This document shows, one piece after another, positions 35,411 to 46,995 of a stretch of 64,000 nt of DNA. Positions within the stretch are counted from its first letter, which is position 1. Each line of letters starts with the position of its first letter. The stretch is from Siphonodentalium dalli. Its lineage: Eukaryota > Mollusca > Scaphopoda > Gadilida > Siphonodentaliidae. A model generated the notes under the pieces. That model saw nothing but the letters and a program-made list of their open reading frames with translations, was not told where the DNA came from and searched no databases. The stretch lies in NCBI GenBank assembly GCA_032622095.1, contig CP136065.1, positions 40,489,503 to 40,553,502 on the forward strand. Direction: 5' to 3'. Position numbers and translations under genes: made by a program.

Positions 35411-36167
35411 GTGCAAAATTATTTAGAACACTTTCAATTGTAAAACGATAGCATCACAATGTGTTTGGAAATCCCTTCACAGTTTGTAAGTCTAACACAT
35501 AATTTGTTCAAAAATAGTTTTGTCTTCACCATAGACTAATAAGAAATCATGTTTTGTACACAATCTAGTCAGAAAATTACTAAAACTATGAAAAAGCTGT
35601 TAATTTTGTTTCTTGTTTTTGAAATACCTGACCATCATATATTGAATTTGGCTCAGTGTGATACACTCCAATTCTTGAAGACACACAACTTGAAAAACCC
35701 TTACTCTTACAGATGGATTAATCATTATCTCTTTCTATAACAAGTATTTTATAGTTTCCTGTGTATAACATAATAAATATGAATCGAAGACCCCTGTCTG
35801 GAAACACTTCTATCAATTAGTATTATAATAAGCATACAATCAATGTCCAGTATTTTAGGGTTCGTGTTTATTGGAACTTTTTCTAAAAAAAATAGGAACA
35901 AATATATATCCCACTTAATTCTCGCATTAAAAAATACATATTGATTTAAAATCAATATTAATTGATAGTAACATTTCCAGACAGGTATCTCCGACTTATT
36001 TTTATTATTTTATAACCAGTAAACTATACAACACATGTTAGAGGAAGAGATAATCCATCTTTAGTGAATTTGGAAATTTGTAAATGATTAAATTTCTTCT
36101 GTAAAGCAGGAAAATAAAATCTACAAAAGATGCAGTTGGAAGAACTTGGGAGACTCAAATATATAAT
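35411..36167. other. unassigned AT-rich stretch
   Basis: No gene, RNA gene or repeat boundary could be supported. Confidence 0.45.
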
Positions 36168-36434
36168 ATAACCATTTCTTGATGGGAGCTGCGCTAGTGG
36201 AGCATTGAATCATGTGCCAGTGCATTCCCTTATATCTCACATATATAAGAGAATGCACTGGCTTACAAGGTCAAGGTAAATATTGTTAGGCCAATGTAAT
36301 ATATTCTCTTATATATTCTAGGATCCCTACTGGAAACTATCATATATAAGAGAATGCATTAGCACAGGTTTTTTTTGCAATATTTCCAATGCTCCAATCA
36401 TGGAAGGGTGAATGCTGCTCCCATAATGAAAGGG
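36168..36434. mobile_element. TTAA-type palindromic MITE, copy G
   Basis: The outer word tgatgggagctgcgct at the left and cataatgaaaggg followed by TTAA (36435-36438) at the right frame two shortened hairpins (about 36218-36258 and 36290-36362). The linker is acaaggtcaaggtaaatatt. Confidence 0.65.
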
Positions 36435-36439
36435 TTAAT

Positions 36440-37748
36440 TGATTTTATTCCTAAATAGACAATTTTTGTTGTAATTAGTTTTAGTTCCGACCCTCCAGGT
36501 TCGATATTTTGTCTCATAAATGAACCACATAGTTTTGATTACTCTGACTACTGATGGTATACTAGCACCTCCCATAAATCCTGAATAACATAGGTGAATC
36601 ATGGGTACAAGATAAAAAATATAGGATAGAAGCCATGGTTATTTCACACTATTATAAATATGAAAATAATTACATTTGTGCTGCTGAAATATTGTCCATA
36701 ACCCCAGCTCACCAAGAAGTATGAGACTGAATTATATCTAAATATGTCATTTTGACAAAAAAATAATCAATTTGATGCTCAATGACAAACTGTGAGATAA
36801 ATCTTACAGTTTCCAGGAGATTTCACTCCATTGTCACTATACATATTTTCTTATCTGTTACCTGCTGGTAAACAGAAAAACCACCTATTTGTTATTAGTA
36901 TTCAGTATAGGAGTATGGGGTCTGCCATGAGAGGGATGGACATCATCAATATCACGAAGAGATATATTTAAGAGGACTTATATTAAATGATTTATTAATA
37001 AGGTACTTAACACATGTATGAATTTTCACTAATGAATTAAATTTACATAATTACAAGTCTGTTAATAACTGAATACCACAACTGACTGTCACTAGCTGTG
37101 ATAGACTTACAATTGAATTTATTAACTGAGTAATTGGCAATCATGAATATTTTTGTGGGAGCTTCTGGCATGATTTAGTCCTTGTTCAAATTATTGTTGA
37201 ATGTTGGGTCAAGAGCCTGGAGCTATCTTGTTGAAAATGAAGAAACCCCCTCCCCTAGATCATGTCATGAATCTTTACTCTGCTTAGCGCCTGTAGAGAT
37301 CTTATTCCATCAGTACAAAACTTGGGAATTTTGTTATGTTTTGATAATGAACTTTATAACATTGAACAAACAAGGCAGGGAACATATTTCTTTGTTTATA
37401 TTTGTTCCACCGATAATCAACTTCAAAGTATGGGGTGGTCCCAGCTCGAAAATGCATGCTTTTTGTGGCTTTAGTGAGCTGATATCACAAAAACACTGAA
37501 TTAATTACCCTGCAGAAATTCCATGATTGTAAGTGGGCATAGCAAACTCACCCATCAAGTCTGTTAAATAATGTCATCTCGAGTTGGCACTTTCACCTAC
37601 TTATGAATAAACTATTAAGCGACAGGTATTAATAAAGAAATATATTCCCCTTGTTATTTTTTCAGCTTTATAAGGTTCTCTATCAATACTTAAAAAAGTT
37701 CCCGAGGTTTTGTACTGGTAGAATATGATTTATACGGGCATTCGCCTC
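36440..37748. other. unassigned stretch, no supported gene
   Basis: The 105-codon plus-strand frame at 37182-37499 encodes no domain I recognise. No repeat boundaries were found. Confidence 0.45.
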
Positions 37749-38582
37749 TGGGAGGCCAAATTGTCATTTAATAATGAAGTGCGCTTAAGTGCAATTAATT
37801 GCACTTAAAGGGGTACTGTACGCCATTTTCAATAAATTCCCGGTGATAACAACGATCTATTATCGATACTATATAGAAATATAAGTAATTTGAGTCGAAG
37901 ATGTATTCTGTAAACGCTCAGGTTAATAAGCTATCTTAAAATTTAATAATTTAAAAGTTAATAATTTAATATAAATTGATTTTATGGCTCCAGCCATAAA
38001 ATGGCGTCTCTTAAAATTGGAATTTCCGTGTACAAAACGTAATCAAATTATAATTGAGGGATACTGGCTTAGTAAAACAATTGCACACACGATCGTTTGA
38101 AACATTATGCTTATACGGGGAGAAAACCCAAGCCACTCATTGACTAGTGACCATACACTAACTTAAATGAGTATATGGGACTACTAAGCATATAATATAA
38201 TGTTTATTTGATTCATTTGGTTGAAAACTGTACAAAAATTACTCGACAACGACAATTTGTATTTTTGCATTCCGGTAAATTTGCCATCCGTAACAATACT
38301 TCGTACTCAACAGACTTTCAAAAAATGGAAAAGTTGTTACCTTATTCTCCGACTCGGGGATTATAGAAACCAACAACAACATCTTGGGTACAGTACCCCT
38401 TTAAGCACAAATAATTACACTTAAGCACAATTAGTTGAACTTATCATTGTGCTTAAGAGCAATAAGTGCAATCGATTGTGATTAAGCATAGTGATTTGTT
38501 CTTGAAAACATAATTATTTGTGCTTAAGCGCAATCAATTTTGCTTACGCACAATCAATTGCCTAATCTTAAGCGCATTTCAT
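37749..38582. mobile_element. CTTAAG-palindrome-array element I (hosts a nested MITE)
   Basis: The left end tgggaggccaaattgtcatt leads into gcgcttaagtgcaattaatt. The right part (38401-38582) is an array of cttaagcacaa and cttaagcgcaa units ending cttaagcgcatttcat. The 592 bp between them are a separate TTAA-flanked insertion. This is a diverged member of the family seen cleanly at 39685-40176. Confidence 0.7.
37809..38400. mobile_element. piggyBac-type (TTAA) non-autonomous element nested in element I
   Basis: Ends aggggtactgtac and gtacagtacccct are inverted. TTAA lies directly outside both ends (37805-37808 and 38401-38404). The target TTAA is the centre of a CTTAAG palindrome of the host element. 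The interior is AT-rich and has no transposase. Confidence 0.8.
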
Positions 38583-39138
38583 GGTTATACATGTATGTAA
38601 CTAAACACCCCTGGTGAATAAATAGGTTTATCCATAACTCAACCTTAGCTCTTATTGACATATCACCTCTTGTTTTCATTGGTTTGCATGGGAGCAAGCC
38701 TAAGTTCTTTATCGAAATGGTAGACTCGCAATAGCATTACCTTCTGTTTTAGTTGTGGCAACTCGTGGTAGTATTAACTTCTGTATTAGTTGGGGCAACT
38801 TTGATTTTCGAGTACATATACAGGTACACCATATTAGGGAAGCAGGTCCTCAGTGACACCATATTCGCGCTACAGTATATGACCTGGAAATACTATAGAT
38901 CTGTGCAAGAGCCGCTGATTTAATCAAACTACCAGAGCTCGAGGAGTGAGACATCAAAGCTCCCGGAATGAAACACCAATTTTTGGGACAGGGATGCTGA
39001 TAATATGACAATAGGGTTTTTCACCCGATTTAAGTCAATAAGTACACCATATGAGGTAAGCAAGCCCTTATACAGTGACACCACATTATTGCTATATGAC
39101 CATAGCTATGGCCCAAATATATGCCCCAAAGTCATATT

Positions 39139-39628
39139 AGCCAAATTGACATTTAATAAATAATTGAGCTTAAGCGCAATAAGGAATCCCTTATTGCGCT
39201 TAAGCGCAATAAGAAAATTCCGTATTGCGCTTAAGAGCAATAAGAGATTCCTTATTGCGCTTAAGCGCAATAAGAGATTCTTATTGCGCTTAAGCGCAAT
39301 AAGGAATATTACATAAACTCCCTATAATTCAAATGGTTTAGTCCATGGTGCAATCAATATATATATCCCTGTTAACAGGCAATATATGATAATTCTACTA
39401 TTTGCAGAGGGGTGATCTCATGAGGGAGATAATAATTGCGCTTAAGCGCAATAAGGATGTAATTACGCTTAAGCGCAATAAGGGATGTTCTTATTGCGCT
39501 TAAGCGCATAAGGGAAGATCTAATTGCGCTTAAGCGCAATAAGAATATTCCTTAAGTGTTAAGCGCAATAAGAGATTCCTTATTGCGCTTAAGCTCAATT
39601 ATTTATTAAATGTCAATTTGGCATCCCA
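39139..39628. mobile_element. CTTAAG-palindrome-array element II
   Basis: Inverted ends agccaaattgacatttaata and tattaaatgtcaatttggc lead into arrays of gcgcttaagcgcaataag: about five copies in the left arm and six in the right, spaced 20-30 bp. The unique core (39305-39435: ccctataattcaaatgg, ccctgttaacaggca) reappears inverted in element III. Confidence 0.85.
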
Positions 39629-39684
39629 TAAGAGTAGAGATTCATGGCATGATCTACCCTCCTCCCAATATATCTAATACTGTA

Positions 39685-40176
39685 TGGGATGCCAAATTGA
39701 CATTTAATAAATAATTGAGCTTAAGCGCAATAAGGAATCTTATTAAGAACATTCCTTATTATACGCTTAACCGCAATACATCCTTATTGCGCTTAAGTGC
39801 AATTAATATCTCCCTCATGAGAAAATAGTAGAATTATCCTATATTTGCCTGTTAACAGGGATAGAATCTGATGGAATCTGAATAGGCCTACACGTGGACA
39901 GTCACCATGTGACCAATAAACTCCACCCATTGCACCATGGACTACACTATTGGAATTATAGGGAGTTTATGTAATATTCCGTATTTGCGCTTAAGTGCAA
40001 TAAGGAATATTCTTATTGCACTTAAGCCCAATAAGGAAATTCCTTATTGTGATTAAACGCAATAATGAATCTCTTATTGTGCTTAAGGGCAATTATATTT
40101 TTCCTTATTGCGCTAATAAGGGATTCCTTATTGCGCTTAAGCTCAATTATTTATTAAATGTCAATTTGGCATCCCA
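39685..40176. mobile_element. CTTAAG-palindrome-array element III (492 bp)
   Basis: It has complete inverted ends tgggatgccaaattgacatt and aatgtcaatttggcatccca. Each arm is an array of gcgcttaagcgcaataagg-like palindromes. The core is an inverted relative of element II with extra sequence (39865-39930). The word aatactg flanks both ends (after a TA on the left and a C on the right), a probable 7-bp target duplication. Non-coding. Confidence 0.85.
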
Positions 40177-41705
40177 CAATACTGGGCCACACATTTTGAA
40201 ATTAGTTATTTTAATACTACAGGTCACTGTTGGAGACTTTAATTCAATTTGAATCTGCAAGGCCTGTACTAGTGTAGGCCTACTGCGGCCAGTCCAGTTC
40301 AAAGCCATACATGTACATTTTAGTGTCAAATTGCACTTGCTACATGTACATTTTTCTGACGCTATCTACCCACACTGTTTTTTTTTAAATCTGCGTGTTT
40401 GAACGATAGGTTCTCCAAAAGTTCCCATTAATTGTGACCTGAGTCACTCTCCTGGGTCATCAGGATGAGAATTCCCGCTGTTGACAATATTCAATTATAA
40501 TGTCAACAACATAGCCTGATCTGATCACACGAACTTCAATTCGAACCGAGTTTTTGACAAGTTTTCCAGGCAATAATCGTTGATTTCATATGTGAGGACC
40601 CAACATTCCCATTCAACACAACATACACGGAGATAAAACTCTGATAATCTAACTCAAATATGCGTTCTAACTAATTAAGTTTTAATTAATTTATTTGGTC
40701 TTGAGAATGAGAGTTATTATTCTCAAAACAATCGTATCAAATTGGTGACGAAAGATCGCCGACCAATCGGATCGCGCGGATTGGAATTGTGGCTAAAAAT
40801 AGTTATCTGCGGGATTCCGCCGTATATATATATGTTATTGCTTCAGTCAATCGGGGTATACCGGGGAAGATTGTTGTGTCCCTTTAATTATTATTTCCCC
40901 AAAAATCTCAAATGATACAAAACACCCTTTTGGAAGACTAATAGTCTAGAGTCGTCAGTTAGTTAATCCGATTACCTATACCGCTAAGCACATAAGCCGC
41001 TTACACCTTTTAATTGGAGCCGGCCGTTTACACATTATAGTGTATTTCAGAAAGAAAAAGTTGTATAAAATAAACAAATTTGTGAATTTAAAAACAATTC
41101 AAACGTTATTGTATTCCATTTCCCAGCCCGGAAATGTACACCAAATTTCATTAATATCCATCGAGAAACAACAGACCAATCGCCATAAAACTCCCCGTTT
41201 ACATCTTTTATGAGGAGCCGGCCTCAGCATCGGCATACACTTTATAGTGTGTCCCCTCAAGCACACATTAGCAGTACCGTAATCTACCTGTACAGATTTT
41301 GTATTCAGACATCGACACTGTATATACAAGAAAACCATAGTCAGAAATGGTAACGCCACCAAGATTATAGTATTACATATAAATAGAAATTATAAAAAAT
41401 ACATAAAATATTTTGATAACAATTGCGTTTAAACAAGTAATCCTTCAAATTATTACTAACAAAGCAAGTAAACGACTGTGTGGTCACTCAACAGATTATA
41501 AAGACTTGGACTTAGTATACTGTAAATACTAAAATTTAAATGAAATAATTAAAAGATAAAATTTAGCAAGTAGTAAAAGTTAATTTTCTCATTTAATTTG
41601 TTTTTTTTTGGGTTAAATAAAGCAATAATTTAAATGTAACATTTGGTTTTTTAAAAATGATTGACCGTGGCTCTTCCAATAATTGCGCGACTGACCTGGT
41701 CAATT
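40177..41705. other. unassigned stretch with an old duplication
   Basis: A diverged ~80-bp segment (gccgtttacac, ggagccggcc, ttatagtgt) occurs near 40990-41050 and 41190-41260. The 35-bp word set around 41288-41322 (cctgtacagattttgtattc) also occurs at 53329-53363 in the 3' region of a minus-strand LINE. No gene is supported. Confidence 0.5.
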
Positions 41706-41945
41706 GTTCTTAAGAAGTTGTTTTGAGAATTACTATGGAGGGAAATACTGAGTTATGTCTGTGGCTTCGCAAGTAATTAACTTGGTGACGTGATGTTAAC
41801 AAATCTGAACTCCAGTAAACCAAGGACGCTCCATACCCAATATAAGGTAAATTAATAATTCTTTACAAGTTGTTTTAAGATTTACTATGGAGGGAAAGAA
41901 TTGTGGTGATGGCTTCGCAACTATTTGACCTCATTGTAACAAATA
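41706..41945. repeat. tandem duplication, ~155-bp period
   Basis: The order aagttgttttgag, tactatggagggaaa and tggcttcgcaa occurs at 41715-41780 and again at 41869-41930. Confidence 0.65.
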
Positions 41946-42366
41946 TAAATATTAGTCACTCAGGCAATAGATGTATCTATTCTGTATATTAAGTTATTGG
42001 GTCTTACGTGTCTTGAGATGTCTAAATAGTTTTCGATGGACAGATCGCACAAGGGACCCACGCCAATCTTCTGTTGGGATTCCTATTGTTGGCTTATTAA
42101 ATATGCACATATGCTTAAGATACAGTCACGCGCGAAGCACGCTCCCGTAAGTCGGGTTTTGGATCCCAGTTAATGAAAATATCATTGAAATAATCGGTTT
42201 CCCCCAATAAACATCCATATATTCAATATACATGTTTTGGAGCAGAATTAGGCAGTCCATATTGGACGCCATCATGGAATTTATTTTGTTTTGTTTTAAT
42301 TTTCACACATATTTATTAGTTATGTGGATGGAGTTCTCATTAAAACTCACATCCTTATATTGGTTA

Positions 42367-42845
42367 CAGTAATGCCCAAAGTAATTGACCACTTAACCAC
42401 ATCAGACTTATTGGTAATTTTTCAGCATTTAAAATCCTGAAAAATTACAAATAATTCTGCTCTGGTTAAGTGGTCAATTACTTTGAACATTTCTGTATGA
42501 GGATTGAGTTATCATTAAATCTCAAATCCTTATATTGGTTACAGTAATGCCCAAAGTAATTGACCACTTAACCACAGCAAAATGATGGGTATTTTTTCAG
42601 CATTTAAAATCCTGATAAATTACCCATTATTCTGCTGTGCTTAAGTGGTCAATTACTTTGAACATTACTGTATGAGGATTGAGTTATCATTAAACCTCAA
42701 ATCCTTATATTGGTTACAGTAATGCCCAAAGTAATTGACCACTTAACCACAGCATAATTATGGGTAATTTTTCAGGATTTAAAATCATGAAAAAATACCC
42801 ATAATTTTGCTGTGGTTAAGTGATCAATTACTTTGGACATTACTG
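42367..42845. repeat. 175-bp tandem array built from a TA-type MITE (3 units)
   Basis: Three 129-bp palindromic elements (42367-42495, 42542-42670, 42717-42845) start cagtaatgcccaaagtaatt and end aattactttgaacattactg. Each is bordered by TA. A 46-bp spacer (gaggattgagttatcattaa, atccttatattgg) separates them, so the period is exactly 175 bp both times. The ends and TA flanks are those of Tc1/mariner-type MITEs. Constant spacing and shared spacers show tandem amplification of element plus flank, not repeated insertion. Confidence 0.9.
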
Positions 42846-43905
42846 TATGTAGATGGAGTTAAACCTCACAACAGTGTGTTGGGGATTTGGACCTTGACTT
42901 GGGACCTTTGGTTTTTAACGCAACAAATGCGCGTACACCATATACACAAATTTCTTATGTAACCAGAGTTTTTCTTGGATAAGATGAGTTTGAAGCCTGC
43001 TAACATTTCAAAATGTTGTCAGTTTTGTATTCTCTGCAGCGGAACTCGACGCATTGAAGCAAAAGTTACAAGAGATAAAATGTGTACGTAACGAGACTAT
43101 AATACAAATGAAAAAATAAATTCAGGGAGGGGTGGGCGATACAGGGAACTAAGGGTTGAACCGATATAAATTTATAGAGCGATAATGACCAATGTTGACA
43201 TATTATGCATCTCAACTCTACTGAACATTGCAACAAGGCTATAACATAGGGGGTGTCAGAATCTTAGTCATCTCTATAGTGCCAGAATAGTCATTTATGG
43301 ACTTCTATAAGATGTTGGGTTGGTTATATGGACTCGGAGAAAAAGGAGTTTGTACCGATGAACTGACATAAAAAGTGGAGCGATGTTGCCATGTAACGTA
43401 TCGCGACTGTACTATATAAAATTGGGGGGGGGGTATGAAATTATCTCTATGTCTATAGATGGCACCAGGATTATATAGAAAGGAATAGCAATTGATATAC
43501 GTATACGGTATACTATAGTAATACCATATACATATAAGTACAAGTATCACGCGATAAAATATTACGTAACGTGACTATACCGATGAAAGAAATAAATAAA
43601 TTGGACCCGGATTAGAGGTTGGGTTGGTTATATGTGGATAATTGGATATGGAATTCATACCGATGAAACGATACAAATTAGTGGAACGATAAAGACCAAT
43701 GTTGACACTTAGTCAGGCTACGCGGGAGAAAATAGGGGTTGATACGATAGACCAAAATAAATTTGTCGGGTGATAATGACCAATGTTGATGTATAAAGTA
43801 ACGCGACTGTACTGTCGCACAATTATCAGGTGTAACCAGTCAAATGTGGACTCTAGTGCCCAATATGGAACAGCTCAGAAAATATTTGCAGGGCCCTAAA
43901 ATTTA
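42846..43905. other. unassigned stretch with degenerate repeats
   Basis: The words gataatgaccaatgttgac (43185, 43693, 43771), taacg(t)atcgcgactgtac and ataccgatgaa recur irregularly, showing old duplications of 80-100 bp. A G-run lies at 43423-43432. No gene is supported. Confidence 0.5.
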
Positions 43906-43906
43906 T

Positions 43907-44266
43907 TTAACATGGCATTTGCCATTAAAATCGATTTATGTCGATAAAACTGTCATTTTTCAAAATTTTAAGCTGAGACTTGGTGTTTGTGCGTGGGATA
44001 GTTATATGTTATATATTCCTAAAATGACAGAGTACAGCACGTAATTATGTTTTAGATGGAAGAAATGAATTTTTTTCAATGATAAAATTTAACATGGCAT
44101 TTGCCATTAAAATCGATTTATGTCGATAAAACTGTCATTTTTCAAAATTTTAAGCTGAGACTTGGTGTATGTGCGTGGGATACATATATATTCCCAAAAT
44201 GACAGAGTCCAGCGCGTAATTATGTTTTAGATGGAAGAAATTGAATTTGTTTTCGATAATAAATTT
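43907..44266. repeat. 182-bp tandem duplication (2 units)
   Basis: The segment ttaacatggcatttgccatt through tgttttagatggaagaaat starts at 43907 and again at 44089 with few differences (a small deletion near 44190). An open frame at 43844-44044 covers only one copy and is not retained in the second, so it is probably not coding. Confidence 0.85.
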
Positions 44267-44568
44267 GCAGCGTGGACTGGACGGGTCAACCCGGTCATCG
44301 AGTGCGCTTAATTTATAAACAAAGTTTTGTCAATAGTCGTTTTGGTCAAACTATCCCTTTTTAGACCGGGACAGCAGATCCGAATAGTAGCTAAGATGTA
44401 TTTAGATAGAATTATCAAAAGAATTTGACCGATTCGGGTGTAGTTTAAGAGAATCGAGTGGAGAAATCTTGGTGATAATTCCAGAAAATAAAGATGGCGG
44501 AGAATCACAATGAAACTACCCACAATTCATTTCACTACACCAGGGGGGTTCGCAATGGTTACACATTA

Positions 44569-45008
44569 TTTTCAGTCTATCAAATTATTTATATTTTCAA
44601 CAACAAGTGACTTTAAGTTTACAATTTCAGCCTATCCTGACTCTATCGATACGATTTATCATATTTTCATAAACATATTATACACCGGTGGCGTTAACTT
44701 TACAATTTCGGCATCTACGTGATTATATCGGTACGATTGAGTAATGGTACAAAACAAAATGTCCAAGAATACATTAGGGGCCCCCAATGGGTTATATATT
44801 ATTTTCAGTCTATCAAATTATTTATATTTTCAACAACATATTATTACACCGGTGACTTTAAGTTTACCATTTCAGCCTGTCCTGACTCTATCGATACGAT
44901 TTATCATATTTTCATAAACATATTATACACCGGTGGCGTTAACTTTACAATTTCGGCATCTACGTGATTCTATCGGTACGATTGAGTAAGGTACAAAAAA
45001 TCTCCAAG
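44569..45008. repeat. 243-bp tandem duplication (2 units)
   Basis: The segment from ttttcagtctatcaaattat to gtccaagaa begins at 44569 and 44812. Both copies keep a similar open frame (44510-44722 and 44719-44967) ending ILYTGGVNFTISAST. The second copy has a small in-frame insertion. The peptide has no recognisable domain. Confidence 0.85.
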
Positions 45009-45017
45009 AACTTACAG

Positions 45018-45470
45018 TTGGATGGCCGAGTGGTTAGCGTGTTCGACTACCGGCCAGAGGTTTCGCTTGGACCCCGGATCGATTCACCTCGATCCTCGAC
45101 AAATCAAAAAGTCGGGAGCTCCGAGCGTACCTATATAAAGTACCGTGAATGCCTCGCTGAGGTGTCGTGAAGCGGTAATCCTCTCCCGCCCGGTGTCATG
45201 TACAGGGATGACACTGGTTTGATCACGCCGTCCCATCGGATGGGGACGTAAATGGCTGTCCCGTGTACAACCATGTGTGCACGATAAAGATAAAGAACCC
45301 TACTGTGGGCAACGATCCACGGGTTAATGGCAAACATCTCCTGTCAAAATTCCTCCCTTCGTCAAAATACACAGGGCAAGACTTATCAATCCAAACTGTG
45401 GAGTGTGTTTTCGTTGTGTATTTTTCGCATATACCCATGGTTATATATAAACGGGCTACGAGCATCTGAC
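45018..45470 (+). mobile_element. tRNA-derived SINE
   Basis: The head (about 45018-45091) carries a pol III A box (tggccgagtggttagcg, 45023-45039) and a B box (ggatcgattcacc, 45076-45088) with tRNA-like spacing. It resembles a Leu/Ser-type tRNA but lacks a proper cloverleaf. A non-tRNA body follows with gatcacgccgtcccatcgga, tggggacgtaaatgg and gataaagataaagaaccc. A conserved central body of this kind is typical of animal superfamily SINEs, but I cannot name the family. A T-rich segment follows. The minus-strand frames across it are incidental. Confidence 0.75.
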
Positions 45471-46313
45471 TGCTGTTGTTTTTTTCTATTTCATTTGCAC
45501 CAAAACTTTTAAAATAGACAAAAACACCAAAAATGATTTTTTTTGGAAAAGAGTCAAGCCTAAACATTCATAGGGCCATATTTTAATTTTCTTCAATTTT
45601 TTTTGTAATTCTTTAACAGTTTGTTCAATCTAGTATACTTAATGTTAATATGAGAAAAGTAGAGCATATGGATATCAATTATTTAATTTTGCTCTAGCTT
45701 TTAAAATACTTTTCCAGAAAATGTGGAATTTGGCACATTCCCACGGTTTCTTTCTTTAAGTTGATAATAAACGCTCTTTATTTGTAATTATTAGTGCCTC
45801 TTTAAGTCATCTGAGGTCAATATCAACTATCCCATGACACTCCCTGTGTCAATTTATCTATGTGTGCACAAATTATCCCACATATCTTCTGAGCTGATAA
45901 CAAGCGCTCTTCGTTGATCATCTACAGTACCGGTACATGTATGTTTTTTTACTAAGTTAAAAAAACGCATTTAGTCCCTTTAAATGCAAACAATAAATAT
46001 CAGAAAATGTTCGACTTATAGCCTAGTTAGTTTGAAATATACCAGGTATGAAATTCCAAAAAAAAGGGGGTGTCTGATGGATAAACCCCACCCCTATCAC
46101 CAATTCACCACAATGTTTAGTTATAAAAGGGTTAATTCCAATGGAGTATTTAGTATTATTTACTGAAAATGAACAAGTCATTCACATTATTTACCCAAAA
46201 CTCAGTCTAGTTTGGACACAAGTGAAACAGATACATGTATGTACAATACTACAATATTGCAATTTAAATTTGTTATTATATTCCCAATATTGAGCCAATA
46301 TGGTCATTTATAA
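45471..46313. other. unassigned AT-rich stretch
   Basis: The words aaacgctctttat (45770) and aagcgctcttcgtt (45903) belong to a motif seen elsewhere. No gene is supported. Confidence 0.45.
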
Positions 46314-46317
46314 TTAA

Positions 46318-46583
46318 CCCTTCCATGACTGGGGATTCTTGAAATTTTGTGTAAACCCTGTGCCAATGCATTCTCTTACTTATATAAAGATCATGTGCCA
46401 GTGCATTCTCTTATATATGAGTCTCCCATAGGGATCCTCACATATATGAGAGAATACATTGGCCTAACAATATTTACCTCGACCTTGTAAACAAGTGTAT
46501 TCTCTTATATATGCAGGGCTCCCTATGGGAGACTCATATATAAGAGAATGCACTGTCACAGGATCTTTAATTCTACAAACGGG
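46318..46583. mobile_element. TTAA-type palindromic MITE, copy H (reference copy, 266 bp)
   Basis: TTAA lies at both borders (46314-46317 and 46584-46587). The ends begin ccc and finish ggg, as in piggyBac-type elements. Inside are two hairpins built on gtgcattctcttatatatg and its complement, separated by ggcctaacaatatttacc and the partner linker. Other copies lie near 1.3, 5.5, 6.2, 12.3, 35.0, 35.2 and 36.2 kb. Confidence 0.8.
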
Positions 46584-46874
46584 TTAATATAATTTATCTT
46601 GGCAGAATATGGACAAACTGATTATAAGTCTTCAACAAAGATGCCTCCTTCTGACATTCTCTGTACGCGGTTACATATTATACAAAGTTTGAAAGCTTTG
46701 TGCAATTAATTTGCCAGTCAATTACTAATATTATGGAGTCACACATTCGTAGCTCCATTCCTTCATCAATTCAATATTTAATACTTAAAAATAGTATGAA
46801 ACTATAATCGATGTAAACAATGTTTCATTGTGTTGACATTTGGCTCTTCAAGTTTGAAAATCTTCTGGCTTGTG

Positions 46875-46937
46875 GAACAGTTTGTTACGGGCGCTTAAGC
46901 GCAAATAAATAATAAATGTGAAAGGGCCTCCCATATG
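46875..46937. mobile_element. CTTAAG-array element, right-end fragment
   Basis: It reads gcgcttaagcgcaaataaat, then aataaatgtgaaagggcctccca. This is one terminal repeat of the type at 46996-47837 with its arm missing. Confidence 0.7.
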
Positions 46938-46995
46938 AAACAACCATTGTTGAGCCATCTATTAACTGATATTGGAGAATAAATACCAGCAACTA

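Noticed and set aside
45018-45091. Functional tRNA gene
   Set aside because: Promoter boxes are present but the acceptor and anticodon stems do not form properly, and a SINE body follows directly.
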